NCBI GenBank assembly: GCA_009784095.1
Contig: WRDL01000021.1
Span: 1-16,059, forward strand
Direction of reading: 5' to 3'
Length of the DNA: 16,059 bases
From: Coriobacteriia bacterium
GTDB lineage: Bacteria > Actinomycetota > Coriobacteriia > WRKU01
Position numbers and translations under genes: made by a program. Below are positions 1 to 7,677 of this stretch, one piece after another (the stretch's first letter is position 1; each line of letters begins with the position of its first letter). The notes beneath the pieces were generated by a model that saw nothing but the letters and a program-made list of their open reading frames with translations, had not been told where the DNA came from and did not search any database.

Positions 1-776
1 CCTCCACTGGTCATGATCGCGACCAGGTCGAACGTCTGGAACGCCCAGATGGTCTTGGTGATCGCCAAGATAAGGATGACCGGCCTGATCATCGGTAGCG
101 TGATCATCCAAAATGATTTCCAGCCACCCGCACCGTCGATGCTTGCCGCTTCGTAGATGTCATCGGGGATAGTGGAAAGCGCCGCGATCGCCAGCAAAAT
201 GACGTAGGGGGTCTCCTTCCAGATGTTGGCGATCACGATGCTGATGAACGCCATGCGCGGTGTCGCCAGCCAGTTGATGTTCTCACTGATCAATCCGAGA
301 TTGAAGAGCAGACCATTGGCCGCTCCGTACTCGGCATTGAAGATCCATTTCCACATGACGGCGTTGACGATAGTGGGCATCGCCCACGGCAAGATCATCA
401 ACCCACGCACGAACCCTCTGCCGATGAATTGCTTGTTGAGCACGAGCGCCGCGCCGACCCCGATCACGATCTCGGCGGTCACGGTGATCACCACGAACGC
501 CAGTGTGACCAGGATCGACTGCTTGAACCAGGGATCGGAGGTCAAAAGCGCCGTATAGTTGGCAAGTCCGGTGAAATTGTAGATGGTATCCGCACCTTGG
601 AAGGTGATCCGATTCAGACTCATATAGAACGCGAACAGGATCGGGAAGAGCAGCACGCCGAATATCGTCAGCGTGCTTGGCGCTATAAGTATCTGAGGAA
701 GGAATCGGTCGAAGAACGAACGTTTCTCGACCTGCTTCTCAGAGGAGTTCTCTTTTTTGGATAGGAATCGAGCCAT
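1..776 (-). CDS. Sugar ABC transporter permease, MalF/UgpA type (3' end beyond window)
   Basis: Inner component of a carbohydrate importer. I translated this by hand because the frame runs off the left edge. It starts MARFLSKKENSSEK, has a first membrane segment around residues 27-50 (ILIAPSTLTIFGVLLFPILF) and several further hydrophobic stretches. Near the cut end it carries the EAA loop that docks the ATPase (EAASIDGAGGWKSFWMITLP). About 258 residues are present of a usual 290-310, so only the C-terminus is missing. It follows the binding-protein gene on the same strand, separated by a stem-loop. The start is uncertain: the ATG at 776 has no clear ribosome binding site, and an in-frame GTG at 800 would add eight residues. 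A partner MalG-type permease is expected just outside the window. The family is certain; the substrate is inferred from the neighbours. Confidence 0.93.
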   Translation of the reverse strand, partial: MARFLSKKENSSEKQVEKRSFFDRFLPQILIAPSTLTIFGVLLFPILFAFYMSLNRITFQGADTIYNFTGLANYTALLTSDPWFKQSILVTLAFVVITVTAEIVIGVGAALVLNKQFIGRGFVRGLMILPWAMPTIVNAVMWKWIFNAEYGAANGLLFNLGLISENINWLATPRMAFISIVIANIWKETPYVILLAIAALSTIPDDIYEAASIDGAGGWKSFWMITLPMIRPVILILAITKTIWAFQTFDLVAIMTSG

Positions 777-934
777 TACTGCTTTCGTTTCGTGCCTTCA
801 CGATATATGAGAATAACTCCGCTTCATCTCGCAACCGCTCATGCAGCGGAATCTTTCTTTTCTTCTCTTACGTTTGTCTCTTGGACCGACCGTTCTCATT
901 TCAAAGCTGTCAGGCGTGGCCGACCGCAAGAAGC

Positions 935-972
935 GGGGTCTCCCCCGGCGAACCAACTCACCGGGAGAGCCC
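935..972 (-). promoter_or_regulatory. Intercistronic stem-loop between binding protein and permease genes
   Basis: A near-perfect inverted repeat begins 12 nt after the binding-protein stop codon. On the plus strand the arms are GGGGTCTCCCCCGG and CCGGGAGAGCCC with a loop of about 12 nt. No T-run follows on the minus strand, so it is unlikely to be a full intrinsic terminator. In maltose-type ABC operons such structures protect the upstream mRNA and reduce read-through, giving binding protein in excess over permease. That role here is inferred. Confidence 0.6.
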
Positions 973-984
973 TGCAATAATGTC

Positions 985-2292
985 CTATTGTTCGGACATC
1001 GCTTTCGCGTCTTCCATTAATTTCTGCATCTCGTCGAGACCTTCTTGCACGCCGATGTTGCCTGCCAAGATCTTTTGAGACACTTTAGCGACGATATCTG
1101 CAAAGTCGTCGACCCAGACGATCACGGGATAGCCACGTGAGTGTTGTGCCTGAAGTCCGAACGACTCCCAATACGGATAGAGCTCGAGCAGCTCGTCGTC
1201 GTTGTACAGATCCGACCAGATGGGCAGCGAGCCGATCTTCGTCGATCTCTCTTTGTCGAACTCTTTGCTCGACATGTACTCGATATACTTCCACGCCGCG
1301 TCCTTGTTCTTCGAGGTCGTGGTGATGGCCATTGCCTCAGGAAGCGTCAGAACGACTTGCTCGGCACCGGTCTTGGAGACCGAGTAGTCCGCCACCGCGA
1401 TATCGCCAACGATCTTGGACATATCGGGATCCTGCGAATCAGCATAGACACCGGGCCATGCCTGCAAGAAGAGCGGGAATCCACCGACGAAGAACGACTG
1501 AGCGACCTCTTCGTAGTCGATGGTCAGCGATGAGGGGCCAAAGACCTTATCCTCATAAGCCTTCTGCAGCCAGGTGTATGCCTCGAAGGCACCGGGATCG
1601 GTCCCGATGACCGGGTTACCATCATCATCGACGAACTCGCCACCGAACGAATACACGACGAACATGAGCTGGTTGGTACCCATCTGCTCCTGTTTGTAGG
1701 TATCCAGATACGCGATGTCGCCGCGCTTCTCGGCGAGCTCAGCCACCTCGTCCCACGTCTTGGGGGCGTCGGCGACTCCGAGCTCATCGAGCATCGTGCT
1801 GTTATACATATAGAACCGCGTGTCGTTGTTCCAAACGATGCCGTAGTAGTTGCCGTCATCGGAGAACAGATCGAGCAGACCGGGGACCATGCCGTCCTTG
1901 ATCTCGTCGGTCATGTACTCGTTGAGTGGAGCGACCCATCCGTTCTCGACGAACTTGGCGATCCACGCATTGTCGAACTCGATGACGTCATAGGAGCCGC
2001 CACCGGACGCAAGGTCTGCCAAGATGTCATCTGCGGCAGCTTCCCAGCCCTTGTTGATGAGCTCGACCTCAATGCCGGTCTCTGCTGTGAATTGTTCGGT
2101 CCTCTCTCTATGGAGTCCGATGTTGTCCATCTCGTTGTCGGGCAAGATAACGGTGATCTTCGTTCCCTCCGCTACCGCGCCATCGTCGCCGGTCGTGGTA
2201 CCTTCATCCTCAGTGCCGCCGCATCCCACCAATGCGAGAGCTAAGACGAGCGCCGCTACCAAAGCGAGAACTAGCCATAGTTTCTTCTTCAC
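985..2292 (-). CDS. Sugar ABC transporter solute-binding lipoprotein (MalE/UgpB type, family 1)
   Basis: Extracellular receptor that delivers sugar to the adjacent permease. From the GTG at 2292 it is 435 aa. A basic start (VKKK) is followed by a hydrophobic signal and lipobox ALVGC, with Cys24 as the lipidated residue, then a Gly/Thr/Asp/Glu-rich linker. The mature part has family-1 features: KITVILPDNE strand, ELINKGWEAAADD, SYDVIEFDNAW, a long alpha/beta body, and a C-terminal DEMQKLMEDAKAM helix. Length is normal for the family (400-450). The frame is open further upstream, but the GTG has GGAGGT six bases before it and gives a clean signal peptide, so I prefer it. A TATAAT box at 2350-2355 suggests an extra promoter of its own. 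The ligand cannot be read from sequence; the kinase and AgaS-like neighbours point to an amino sugar or an oligosaccharide of one. Confidence 0.93.
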   Translation of the reverse strand: MKKKLWLVLALVAALVLALALVGCGGTEDEGTTTGDDGAVAEGTKITVILPDNEMDNIGLHRERTEQFTAETGIEVELINKGWEAAADDILADLASGGGSYDVIEFDNAWIAKFVENGWVAPLNEYMTDEIKDGMVPGLLDLFSDDGNYYGIVWNNDTRFYMYNSTMLDELGVADAPKTWDEVAELAEKRGDIAYLDTYKQEQMGTNQLMFVVYSFGGEFVDDDGNPVIGTDPGAFEAYTWLQKAYEDKVFGPSSLTIDYEEVAQSFFVGGFPLFLQAWPGVYADSQDPDMSKIVGDIAVADYSVSKTGAEQVVLTLPEAMAITTTSKNKDAAWKYIEYMSSKEFDKERSTKIGSLPIWSDLYNDDELLELYPYWESFGLQAQHSRGYPVIVWVDDFADIVAKVSQKILAGNIGVQEGLDEMQKLMEDAKAMSEQ

Positions 2293-2349
2293 GTTCCACC
2301 TCCATTTTCTTTCCGAGTTTTCACTTCTCTCATGAAGCCTGACACCTTC

Positions 2350-2355
2350 ATTATA
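2350..2355 (-). promoter_or_regulatory. Internal -10 box upstream of the binding-protein gene
   Basis: On the minus strand a perfect TATAAT lies about 58 nt before the GTG start of the binding-protein gene, in the gap after the AgaS-like gene. No good -35 hexamer is seen at 16-18 nt, so this would be a weak or activator-dependent promoter. It would help produce binding protein in excess. Confidence 0.4.
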
Positions 2356-2368
2356 CCTTCTCGTAGTG

Positions 2369-3580
2369 CTATCGGTGACCGGGGCAGTCATATACGGTCA
2401 CCCCTTCAACTACTCTGTTTACCTCGCCGCTCGGGGACGGATTGTCCGTAGTTATTCCCAGATCGATCGATTTGAACATGGCGAGCATCTGGGAGAACAC
2501 GAGCATCATCAGTCCTGTGCAAATATCACCCCCTACCGCAGAGTAGCCGGCAGGCACGCGGATCACTTCATCTCCGAGCAGCCCTGCCGCATCGTCATTT
2601 CCTATCGCTACTATCATGTTGTTCTTTTGCTGTCGAGCGACCTCGCTGAGAAGGTCACGGTCGTATTGCGCCGAGAACGGATCAGGTGAGACGAAATGCA
2701 CCGTCATCGTCTTGTCCTTGATCACGCTTTTCGGACCGTGGCGAAAGCCGGTCGCGCTCTCGTACGAGCCGTTGACGATCCCATTGGTCAGCTCCATCGT
2801 TTTCAGTTCCGCCTCATGGGCGATATGCTTGAGAAAACCGCTGCCCAGATAGGCGACTCGGTCATAATCACGATCCGCCAGACGTTTTGCGACCTCGGTG
2901 AACGCTGAGCTCGAGGCGGTCAGATTCTTTGAGAGCAACTCGATATCGGCGCTGAGCGCGTCGAGATCGTCGAGATTGAACAGCGCGAAAGCGGTCAGCA
3001 TCATACACGAGACGCTGCTCGTCATCGCGAACCCCTCATCGTTGGAGCCCTCAGGCATGACCAGAAGAAGGCTTCTGTCCGAGTCCTTGGTGATCTGGGC
3101 GAGTTTGGCCGATCCGTCACACGTGATCGCAACCTCGTAAAGGTCATCGATGACCGCTCGTGCATACTCGACGGCGCCGACCGACTCGGGACTGTTGCCG
3201 GAGCGGGCGAACGAGACGAGCAAGGTCGGAACATCGGAGAATAGGAATGACTGGGGCGCCGATACGATCTCAGTGGTGGGGATGGATTCGGACGCGATCC
3301 CCGGTGTCTTGGCGATCAAAGGCGCGACCGCATCCCCGATGAACGCGGAGCTTCCCGCACCCGTGAAGATGATACGACGCTGACGCAGATCACCGACCCG
3401 GTCCAAGAACGCCGCCATCTCGCCTTTCTTCTCTGAGAGCAACTTCGTCAACTCGATCCAGATACGCGGTTGCTGTGCGATCTCTGCCGAGGTCGCTTTG
3501 CAGTCGTGCTCGGCGAAGTAGGAGGCGTCCATCCCAAAGAAGGTCAAGGTCTCGTCCATCGTTGATCGGTCCTCTCTCAT
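2369..3580 (-). CDS. agaS: AgaS-like SIS-domain sugar-phosphate isomerase/deaminase
   Basis: Cytoplasmic enzyme of amino-sugar breakdown. AgaS-family proteins isomerise or deaminate hexose or hexosamine phosphates (for example GalNAc/GalN-6-phosphate to tagatose-6-phosphate). Two SIS domains are visible. The first has FTGAGSSAFIGD (about 72-83) and SFARSGNSPES (123-133); the second has AYLGSGFLKHIAHEAELKTM (243-262), ELTNG and FRHGPKS (279-285), plus the family's C-terminal NPSPSGEVNRVV. Total 403 aa from the ATG at 3580, two bases after the kinase stop. The ATG at 3559 is probably the real start: it follows GAGAGGA at about 10 nt and gives an N-terminus like other members (FFGMDASYF... EIAQQPRIW), making 396 aa. 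Neighbours supply the imported, phosphorylated substrate. GlmS-type or NagB-like roles are less likely because the whole length matches AgaS. The exact substrate is inferred. Confidence 0.9.
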   Translation of the reverse strand: MREDRSTMDETLTFFGMDASYFAEHDCKATSAEIAQQPRIWIELTKLLSEKKGEMAAFLDRVGDLRQRRIIFTGAGSSAFIGDAVAPLIAKTPGIASESIPTTEIVSAPQSFLFSDVPTLLVSFARSGNSPESVGAVEYARAVIDDLYEVAITCDGSAKLAQITKDSDRSLLLVMPEGSNDEGFAMTSSVSCMMLTAFALFNLDDLDALSADIELLSKNLTASSSAFTEVAKRLADRDYDRVAYLGSGFLKHIAHEAELKTMELTNGIVNGSYESATGFRHGPKSVIKDKTMTVHFVSPDPFSAQYDRDLLSEVARQQKNNMIVAIGNDDAAGLLGDEVIRVPAGYSAVGGDICTGLMMLVFSQMLAMFKSIDLGITTDNPSPSGEVNRVVEGVTVYDCPGHR

Positions 3581-3583
3581 CGG

Positions 3584-4609
3584 CTAAGTCTCTTCGGGCT
3601 CGACCGCGAGGTTTCCGCGCGTAAGCGTTTCGATCGCGTGGTCGAGCAGCTCGGGCGCGCCTTCTCTGATGGCGACAAGCACCGCGCCGTGATACGGGTC
3701 GAGCATCGGTTCTTGCAGCACCGCGCCAAGCTTCTTGACGCACTGCTTGAACGGTTTGTTGACATAGCGCCGCTTCGCCTTGACTGCGCCTTTGAAATCG
3801 CTTGCTTTGAACAGACCGCCCGAGTACGACACCAAAAACGGCGTGCCGGTAAAGCCGAGTTTGTCGGCGACGGTCTTTATCGCTGAGACGAGCTCGTCGA
3901 TGCCCGCGCGGTAGAGCGCGATGGCGGTGGGATCTTTTTGGATCGCCGCTTTCTCGAGTAGCATCTGCAGACCAGCGACCTTGTCACGCGCGGGGAGCAC
4001 GTCGCGTTCCATCAACACGATGAACTCGAAGTCATCATCGAGATCGTAGTGGGCGCGCACGATATCGTAGAGCGGACCGCGCGCGATCCTGCCGTCAGCC
4101 TGCTTGGAGAAGAGCTGCATCGTCTTGCGACCGAGCCAGTAGCACGCGCCCTCATCGCTGAAGAACGGTGCCCAGCCTCCGGCGCGCGCCATCTCTCCGG
4201 ATTCATTCCTTCCATATGCGATCGCACCGGTGCCGGCAACAACATTGATCCCCGGTTGCCCGGCCAGTGAGCCTGCCCAGGCGACCTCACAATCGTTGGT
4301 CACATAGACGGTCGTGCCCGTGTATTTGTTTTGCAGGGCTTCGGTGATCTCTTGATCCTTCTCGGCAAGCTCACCGAAGAACGGGAGCGCAAAGCAGATG
4401 CCTTCGACCTGCGCGAGGTCGACGCCACTTTCGGTCAGGATCTTCTTGATGCTTTTTTTGATCTCGGCCACGGTCGTGGCGGTCGTCTCGATGTTACGCG
4501 CGTAACCCTTTCCCAGGTGAAGAGAGACGATCTCGCCGTCATGACGCGCAAGCGCGTAAGCCGCTTTGGTGCCGCCGCTGTCAATGCCGAGGAAATAACG
4601 CTCGTTCAA
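3584..4609 (-). CDS. BadF/BadG/BcrA/BcrD-family sugar kinase, probable N-acetylglucosamine kinase
   Basis: ATP-dependent kinase of the ASKHA fold, closest in style to eukaryotic-type GlcNAc kinases. Phosphate-1 loop DSGGTK at 10-15, catalytic-base region VTNDCEVA with Asp106, phosphate-2 loop AGTGAIAYG at 125-133, the sugar-binding block GGWAPFFSDEGACYWLGRK at 144-162, and an adenosine-side motif SYSGGLF near 268. Length 341 aa is usual. The start is TTG at 4609, preceded by AGAGGT at 7 nt, so the rare start is well supported. It sits 90 bp after the ABC ATPase gene and runs directly into the AgaS-like gene. It would phosphorylate the sugar brought in by the ABC system, which unlike a PTS delivers it unphosphorylated. 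The BadF family also contains 2-hydroxyacyl-CoA dehydratase activators, but those carry a Cys-ligated cluster motif not seen here. Confidence 0.85.
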   Translation of the reverse strand: MNERYFLGIDSGGTKAAYALARHDGEIVSLHLGKGYARNIETTATTVAEIKKSIKKILTESGVDLAQVEGICFALPFFGELAEKDQEITEALQNKYTGTTVYVTNDCEVAWAGSLAGQPGINVVAGTGAIAYGRNESGEMARAGGWAPFFSDEGACYWLGRKTMQLFSKQADGRIARGPLYDIVRAHYDLDDDFEFIVLMERDVLPARDKVAGLQMLLEKAAIQKDPTAIALYRAGIDELVSAIKTVADKLGFTGTPFLVSYSGGLFKASDFKGAVKAKRRYVNKPFKQCVKKLGAVLQEPMLDPYHGAVLVAIREGAPELLDHAIETLTRGNLAVEPEET

Positions 4610-4661
4610 AACGATACCTCTCGTCCTCCCATAATCCGACCGATCATCGATACACCTGCCT

Positions 4662-4671
4662 GCAACGTTGC
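4662..4671. promoter_or_regulatory. 10-bp perfect palindrome GCAACGTTGC, possible LacI-type operator
   Basis: Lies in the 90-bp gap between the ATPase and kinase genes. A CG-centred palindrome is the usual form of LacI-family operators in sugar operons. No regulator gene is in view and no clear promoter is next to it, so this is only a candidate. Confidence 0.2.
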
Positions 4672-4699
4672 CCGCAGACCGGAGACCGGACCGGCGACG

Positions 4700-5806
4700 T
4701 TACAAACTTATGACGTGCTCGGTCTCTTTGTCGAACAGATGAATCTCAGAGCAATCGACGGAGAACGTTGCGCGATCTCCGTCCTCGATGCTGCTTTTTC
4801 CTGAAACGCGTGCGATGCAGTGGTTGCCTTCGGTGACGAAATAGATGTATTTCTCGGCACCCATCGATTCGGCAAGATCGACATCGCCGGTGATGGGAGA
4901 GCTGACCGAGAAGTGTGATGAGTCATCACTGAGATACTCGGGGCGGATGCCCAGAACCACTTCGCGATCCAGATAGCGCTCGGCGAAATCGGCGGATTGG
5001 ATCTTTTCAGGGATCAGGACCGCCTCTTGCCCGAAGGTCGCGTAGAGCGCTCCGTCGCTCTCGCGTACCACCGCGTCGATGAAGTTCATCTGGGGTGAAC
5101 CGATAAAACCGGCAACGAAGAGATTTTCAGGCTGCTCATAGAGGTTTTGCGGGGTGTCGATCTGCTGGATGATGCCGTCCTTGATGACCACGATGCGATC
5201 GCCCATCGTCATCGCCTCGGTCTGATCGTGCGTGACGTAAACGAATGTGGTTCCGAGCTTTTTATGCAGTTTCGTGATCTCGGTCCGCATTGAAGTACGT
5301 AGTTTTGCGTCGAGGTTGGAGAGCGGCTCGTCGAGCAGGAATACCGCGGGGTTTCTGACCATTGCGCGTCCAAGCGCGACACGTTGACGCTGTCCGCCGG
5401 AGAGTGCTTTGGGTTTTCGTTGGAGCAGATGCTCGATATTGAGGATCGACGCCGCCTCATTGACCTTGCGATCGATCTCGTCCTTGGGCAGCTTGCGCAG
5501 TTTGAGGGAGAACGCCATGTTCTTATACACCGTCATGTGCGGGTACAGCGCGTAATTCTGGAACACCATGGCGATGTCGCGATCCTTGGGTGGAAGGTCA
5601 TTGACGAGGCGCTCTCCGATATAGACCTCACCGGTGGTGGGTTCTTCGAGTCCGGCGATGATACGCAGCATCGTCGATTTACCGCATCCAGAGGGTCCGA
5701 CGAGTACGACGAATTCCTTATCAGCGATATCGAGATCAGACTCGTGAAGCGCGATTACATTACCGGGAAAGATTTTGCTGATGTTCTTTAGTCGAATGCT
5801 GGCCAA
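4700..5806 (-). CDS. Sugar ABC transporter ATPase, MsmK/UgpC/MalK type
   Basis: ATP-hydrolysing subunit driving sugar import. From the proposed TTG start it is 368 aa: Walker A GPSGCGKS (37-44), Q-loop FQNYALYPHMTV, signature LSGGQRQR (135-142), Walker B VFLLDEP (155-161), D-loop SNLD, H-switch VTHDQTEA, then the regulatory OB/TOBE part with GIRPEYLS. Length is normal. Start choice: the frame is open to a GTG at 5848, but AAAAAGGA ends directly against the ATG at 5812, too close to work. The same box is 6 nt from TTG at 5806, which gives MASIRLKNISKIF, the standard N-terminus of this family. It is the first gene of the operon, which is unusual: these ATPases are often encoded last or elsewhere and shared among several sugar importers. 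Confidence 0.95.
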   Translation of the reverse strand: MASIRLKNISKIFPGNVIALHESDLDIADKEFVVLVGPSGCGKSTMLRIIAGLEEPTTGEVYIGERLVNDLPPKDRDIAMVFQNYALYPHMTVYKNMAFSLKLRKLPKDEIDRKVNEAASILNIEHLLQRKPKALSGGQRQRVALGRAMVRNPAVFLLDEPLSNLDAKLRTSMRTEITKLHKKLGTTFVYVTHDQTEAMTMGDRIVVIKDGIIQQIDTPQNLYEQPENLFVAGFIGSPQMNFIDAVVRESDGALYATFGQEAVLIPEKIQSADFAERYLDREVVLGIRPEYLSDDSSHFSVSSPITGDVDLAESMGAEKYIYFVTEGNHCIARVSGKSSIEDGDRATFSVDCSEIHLFDKETEHVISL

Positions 5807-5842
5807 GATCATTCCTTTTTCTCGCGTGACCCACCGACCGAT

Positions 5843-5861
5843 ACTCACTTTTTCAGTGAGT
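5843..5861. promoter_or_regulatory. Inverted repeat ACTCACT-N5-AGTGAGT, candidate operator or leader hairpin
   Basis: A perfect 7-bp inverted repeat with a 5-nt spacer, 37 nt upstream of the proposed ATPase start and probably in the leader or promoter of the sugar operon. It could bind a dimeric repressor or fold as a small hairpin. It does not match a regulator site I know. No strong -35/-10 pair is visible upstream. Confidence 0.35.
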
Positions 5862-5898
5862 GACCTGTCCTAATTAGCATATCACGATTGAGACAGTA

Positions 5899-6001
5899 GT
5901 GAGACAGTAGGGTCGGTTCCTTTTGTCACATAGAGTGAAGAAAGAGGTCCCGGATAGTCAAAGCTTTTTTGTGACAAAAGGAACCGACCCTACTGTCTCA
6001 C
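5899..6001. repeat. REP/MITE-like element: perfect 32-bp inverted repeat around a 39-bp centre
   Basis: Left arm 5899-5930 begins GTGAGACAGTAGGGTCGG and ends TTTTGTCACA; right arm 5970-6001 is its exact reverse complement. The centre is 5931-5969. Just left of it an 11-bp word TGAGACAGTAG is repeated in tandem (5889-5910), the second copy lying in the arm. The arms resemble the palindromic 'GACAgggGAACCGaCCC' repeats scattered through many anaerobic Firmicutes and Actinobacteria and associated with REP-associated tyrosine transposases; this is from memory. No transposase gene is inside. The right arm contains the stop codon of the neighbouring membrane-protein gene, so the element may have altered that gene's end. 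As RNA it would form a long hairpin between two minus-strand operons. Confidence 0.75.
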
Positions 6002-6813
6002 GAAGTGACGATCCGCGGTCCTGAATTCTCGTACCACTCCTCGAATATTCGGATATATTCTTGGGAAAGGTTATCGCGATGTTTCTCGAACTCGCGGATC
6101 TCGAATTCGATCTCCTCTTTGCCGCGCGCATGCTCGAGGCGATAGATATACAGATCGCGCATCGCATTGATGCCGTCGATGTAGGACTCGGTGATAAGAT
6201 CGTCGAACTCTTCTTCGGATCCCTCGGGCATCAGCGTGCGCGATGAGGCATCCTCCATCTGTGCCACGTACATCTTATAGAGCTGGTAATAGGTCCGCGC
6301 GGCTTCATCGTGTCTGCGGCTCACGCTGCCTTGGTAGTAGTTAAAGAGCGAGGGTACGGTAAAGAGGAGTAGGACACTCAGCGCCACGACCACGGTAAAG
6401 ATCCTGAAGAAGGTGGAGCGGCGGGAGGTCCTCTTTTGATCGAGCTGCGCCTCTACTGTGGAGCGATCCTCGATCGATATTGGTACCGTCGTGAGGTCGA
6501 GTATGAGTTCAGGCGTCGGCTCGGTCGCAGACTCCGGCGACGGGGAGACTGCGCTCCTCGATGTCGGATCCGGTGACGAGGTGACCGCGATCTGCGGAGA
6601 CGGCTCGGGTGTCGGCTCTTGGGTCAGCTCCTGCGTCAGCTTCTGGGTCGGCTCGGGTATCGGCTCTTGGGTCAGCTCTCGCGTCAGCTTCTGGGTCGGC
6701 TCGGGTATCGGCTCAGATTCCGCAGTAGCCTTTTCCGCGTAGTAATCCCTCAGTCTGATCGCCCATATATCCTCGATCGTCTCGGGATTATCCGGAACTT
6801 TTCGCTCGACCAC
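5998..6813 (-). CDS. Single-pass membrane protein with Pro/Glu/Thr-rich repeats, unknown function
   Basis: 271 aa starting at GTG 6813, after GGGGGG and only 12 bp beyond the stop of the lipoprotein gene, so the two are probably translated from one message. Layout: short N-terminal part (1-34), low-complexity region (35-105) with two 16-residue repeats of the EPIPEPTQKLTQELTQ kind, linker, one membrane segment (about 135-157, FFRIFTVVVALSVLLLF) preceded by KRTSRR, then a charged helical part (165-265) likely coiled coil (EEIEFEIREFEKHRD). By the positive-inside rule the low-complexity part should be cytoplasmic and the helical part outside. The stop codon lies within the inverted-repeat element, so the native C-terminus may have been longer. 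I do not recognise a family. Confidence 0.8.
   Translation of the reverse strand: MVERKVPDNPETIEDIWAIRLRDYYAEKATAESEPIPEPTQKLTRELTQEPIPEPTQKLTQELTQEPTPEPSPQIAVTSSPDPTSRSAVSPSPESATEPTPELILDLTTVPISIEDRSTVEAQLDQKRTSRRSTFFRIFTVVVALSVLLLFTVPSLFNYYQGSVSRRHDEAARTYYQLYKMYVAQMEDASSRTLMPEGSEEEFDDLITESYIDGINAMRDLYIYRLEHARGKEEIEFEIREFEKHRDNLSQEYIRIFEEWYENSGPRIVTS
6614..6709 (-). repeat. Two tandem 48-bp repeats coding for EPIPEPTQKLTQELTQ-type units
   Basis: Units 6614-6661 and 6662-6709 differ at only a few bases, with a partial copy flanking at 6602-6613. Each encodes 16 residues, keeping the frame, so copy number could vary between strains without breaking the gene. Confidence 0.8.
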
Positions 6814-6825
6814 TGACCCCCCGCT

Positions 6826-7617
6826 CTATTTCAGCTGCGCGAGGGCACGAACGAACGCGATCTTTTGCGCGACCGGAGTGCTGGGATCCTTGGACGCCGC
6901 AATCACCCCATCCTCATAGGCGAACCCATCGTAGAGGTGGTCGGGATAGCGGAACGCAAAGCTGAAGGTCTCGGCAAAATCCTCGGAGGGATCGTAGGTC
7001 GCATAGAGGGTGACAAATACTTGATCGAGCCCGGAAGGCAGGATGCTGTAGCGCTCCCATCGATCACCCAGATAGTTCACTCCTCCGTTGAACGAGACGA
7101 ACTCGTCTTGCCAATCATAGCCTTCGATCTCCAGGAAGAACTCGAGCAGATGGCCCATCTCGTGGATGACCGATTCGTGCGCTCCCTCAGCGTTGTAGAT
7201 AACGAACGAAACGAAACGATCATCGACGCCGACCATCGCCTCGTCGACATCGTTGGGGGTCTCGAAGACGAACCGGGTCGGCAGCCCATCTTGCCGGTAA
7301 AAAGCAACAAGCTGTCGGAGAAAATCGGGACCGAGCGTGGCCTGTTGCTGATTGAAGATCTCGACGATCTGGGATTCGGACCAGATGGGGTCGACGACGA
7401 TGATACGGATATCGTAGTACTGCTCGATCTGCGTGATCGAGGTGAAGTCATCAGCGCTCGGGACGCGCGGCATGTTGTATTCCTCTTTTTCAGAGAACAG
7501 GGTGCCATCGAGCAACAGACATCCGCTCACGGAAAACGCGATGAGCAACATGGTGAGCGCGAGTACGAAACTCGACACTGCGATCCTGCGACCGTTCTGT
7601 TTTGATCGATAGAACAT
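6826..7617 (-). CDS. Zincin-like lipoprotein with HEMGH motif
   Basis: Predicted extracytoplasmic metallopeptidase. From the ATG at 7617 it is 263 aa: basic start with two Arg, hydrophobic signal, lipobox SVSGC with Cys33, then a domain with H152-E-M-G-H156 (inside HESVIHEMGHLLEF). About 55 residues on is YDPSEDFAETF, whose Glu (212 or 216) is the likely third zinc ligand; the downstream 'EDFAE' pattern is common in putative zinc-binding peptidases that sit on the cell surface. The open frame extends to a TTG at 7665, but the ATG gives the better signal peptide; a GTG at 7626 is another option and no strong ribosome binding site is seen for any. It leads a two-gene unit with the repeat-containing membrane protein. 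Substrate unknown. The peptidase fold is inferred from motifs only. Confidence 0.82.
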   Translation of the reverse strand: MFYRSKQNGRRIAVSSFVLALTMLLIAFSVSGCLLLDGTLFSEKEEYNMPRVPSADDFTSITQIEQYYDIRIIVVDPIWSESQIVEIFNQQQATLGPDFLRQLVAFYRQDGLPTRFVFETPNDVDEAMVGVDDRFVSFVIYNAEGAHESVIHEMGHLLEFFLEIEGYDWQDEFVSFNGGVNYLGDRWERYSILPSGLDQVFVTLYATYDPSEDFAETFSFAFRYPDHLYDGFAYEDGVIAASKDPSTPVAQKIAFVRALAQLK

Positions 7618-7677
7618 GGTATACACACTACCATCTATCGGTCGAAGCGCTCTGACTCCACGCAATCACTACGTATT

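Noticed and set aside
6865..7605. 246-aa open frame on the plus strand
   Set aside because: Antisense shadow of the HEMGH lipoprotein gene; no domain or start signal, and the opposite strand has signal peptide, lipobox and zinc motif.
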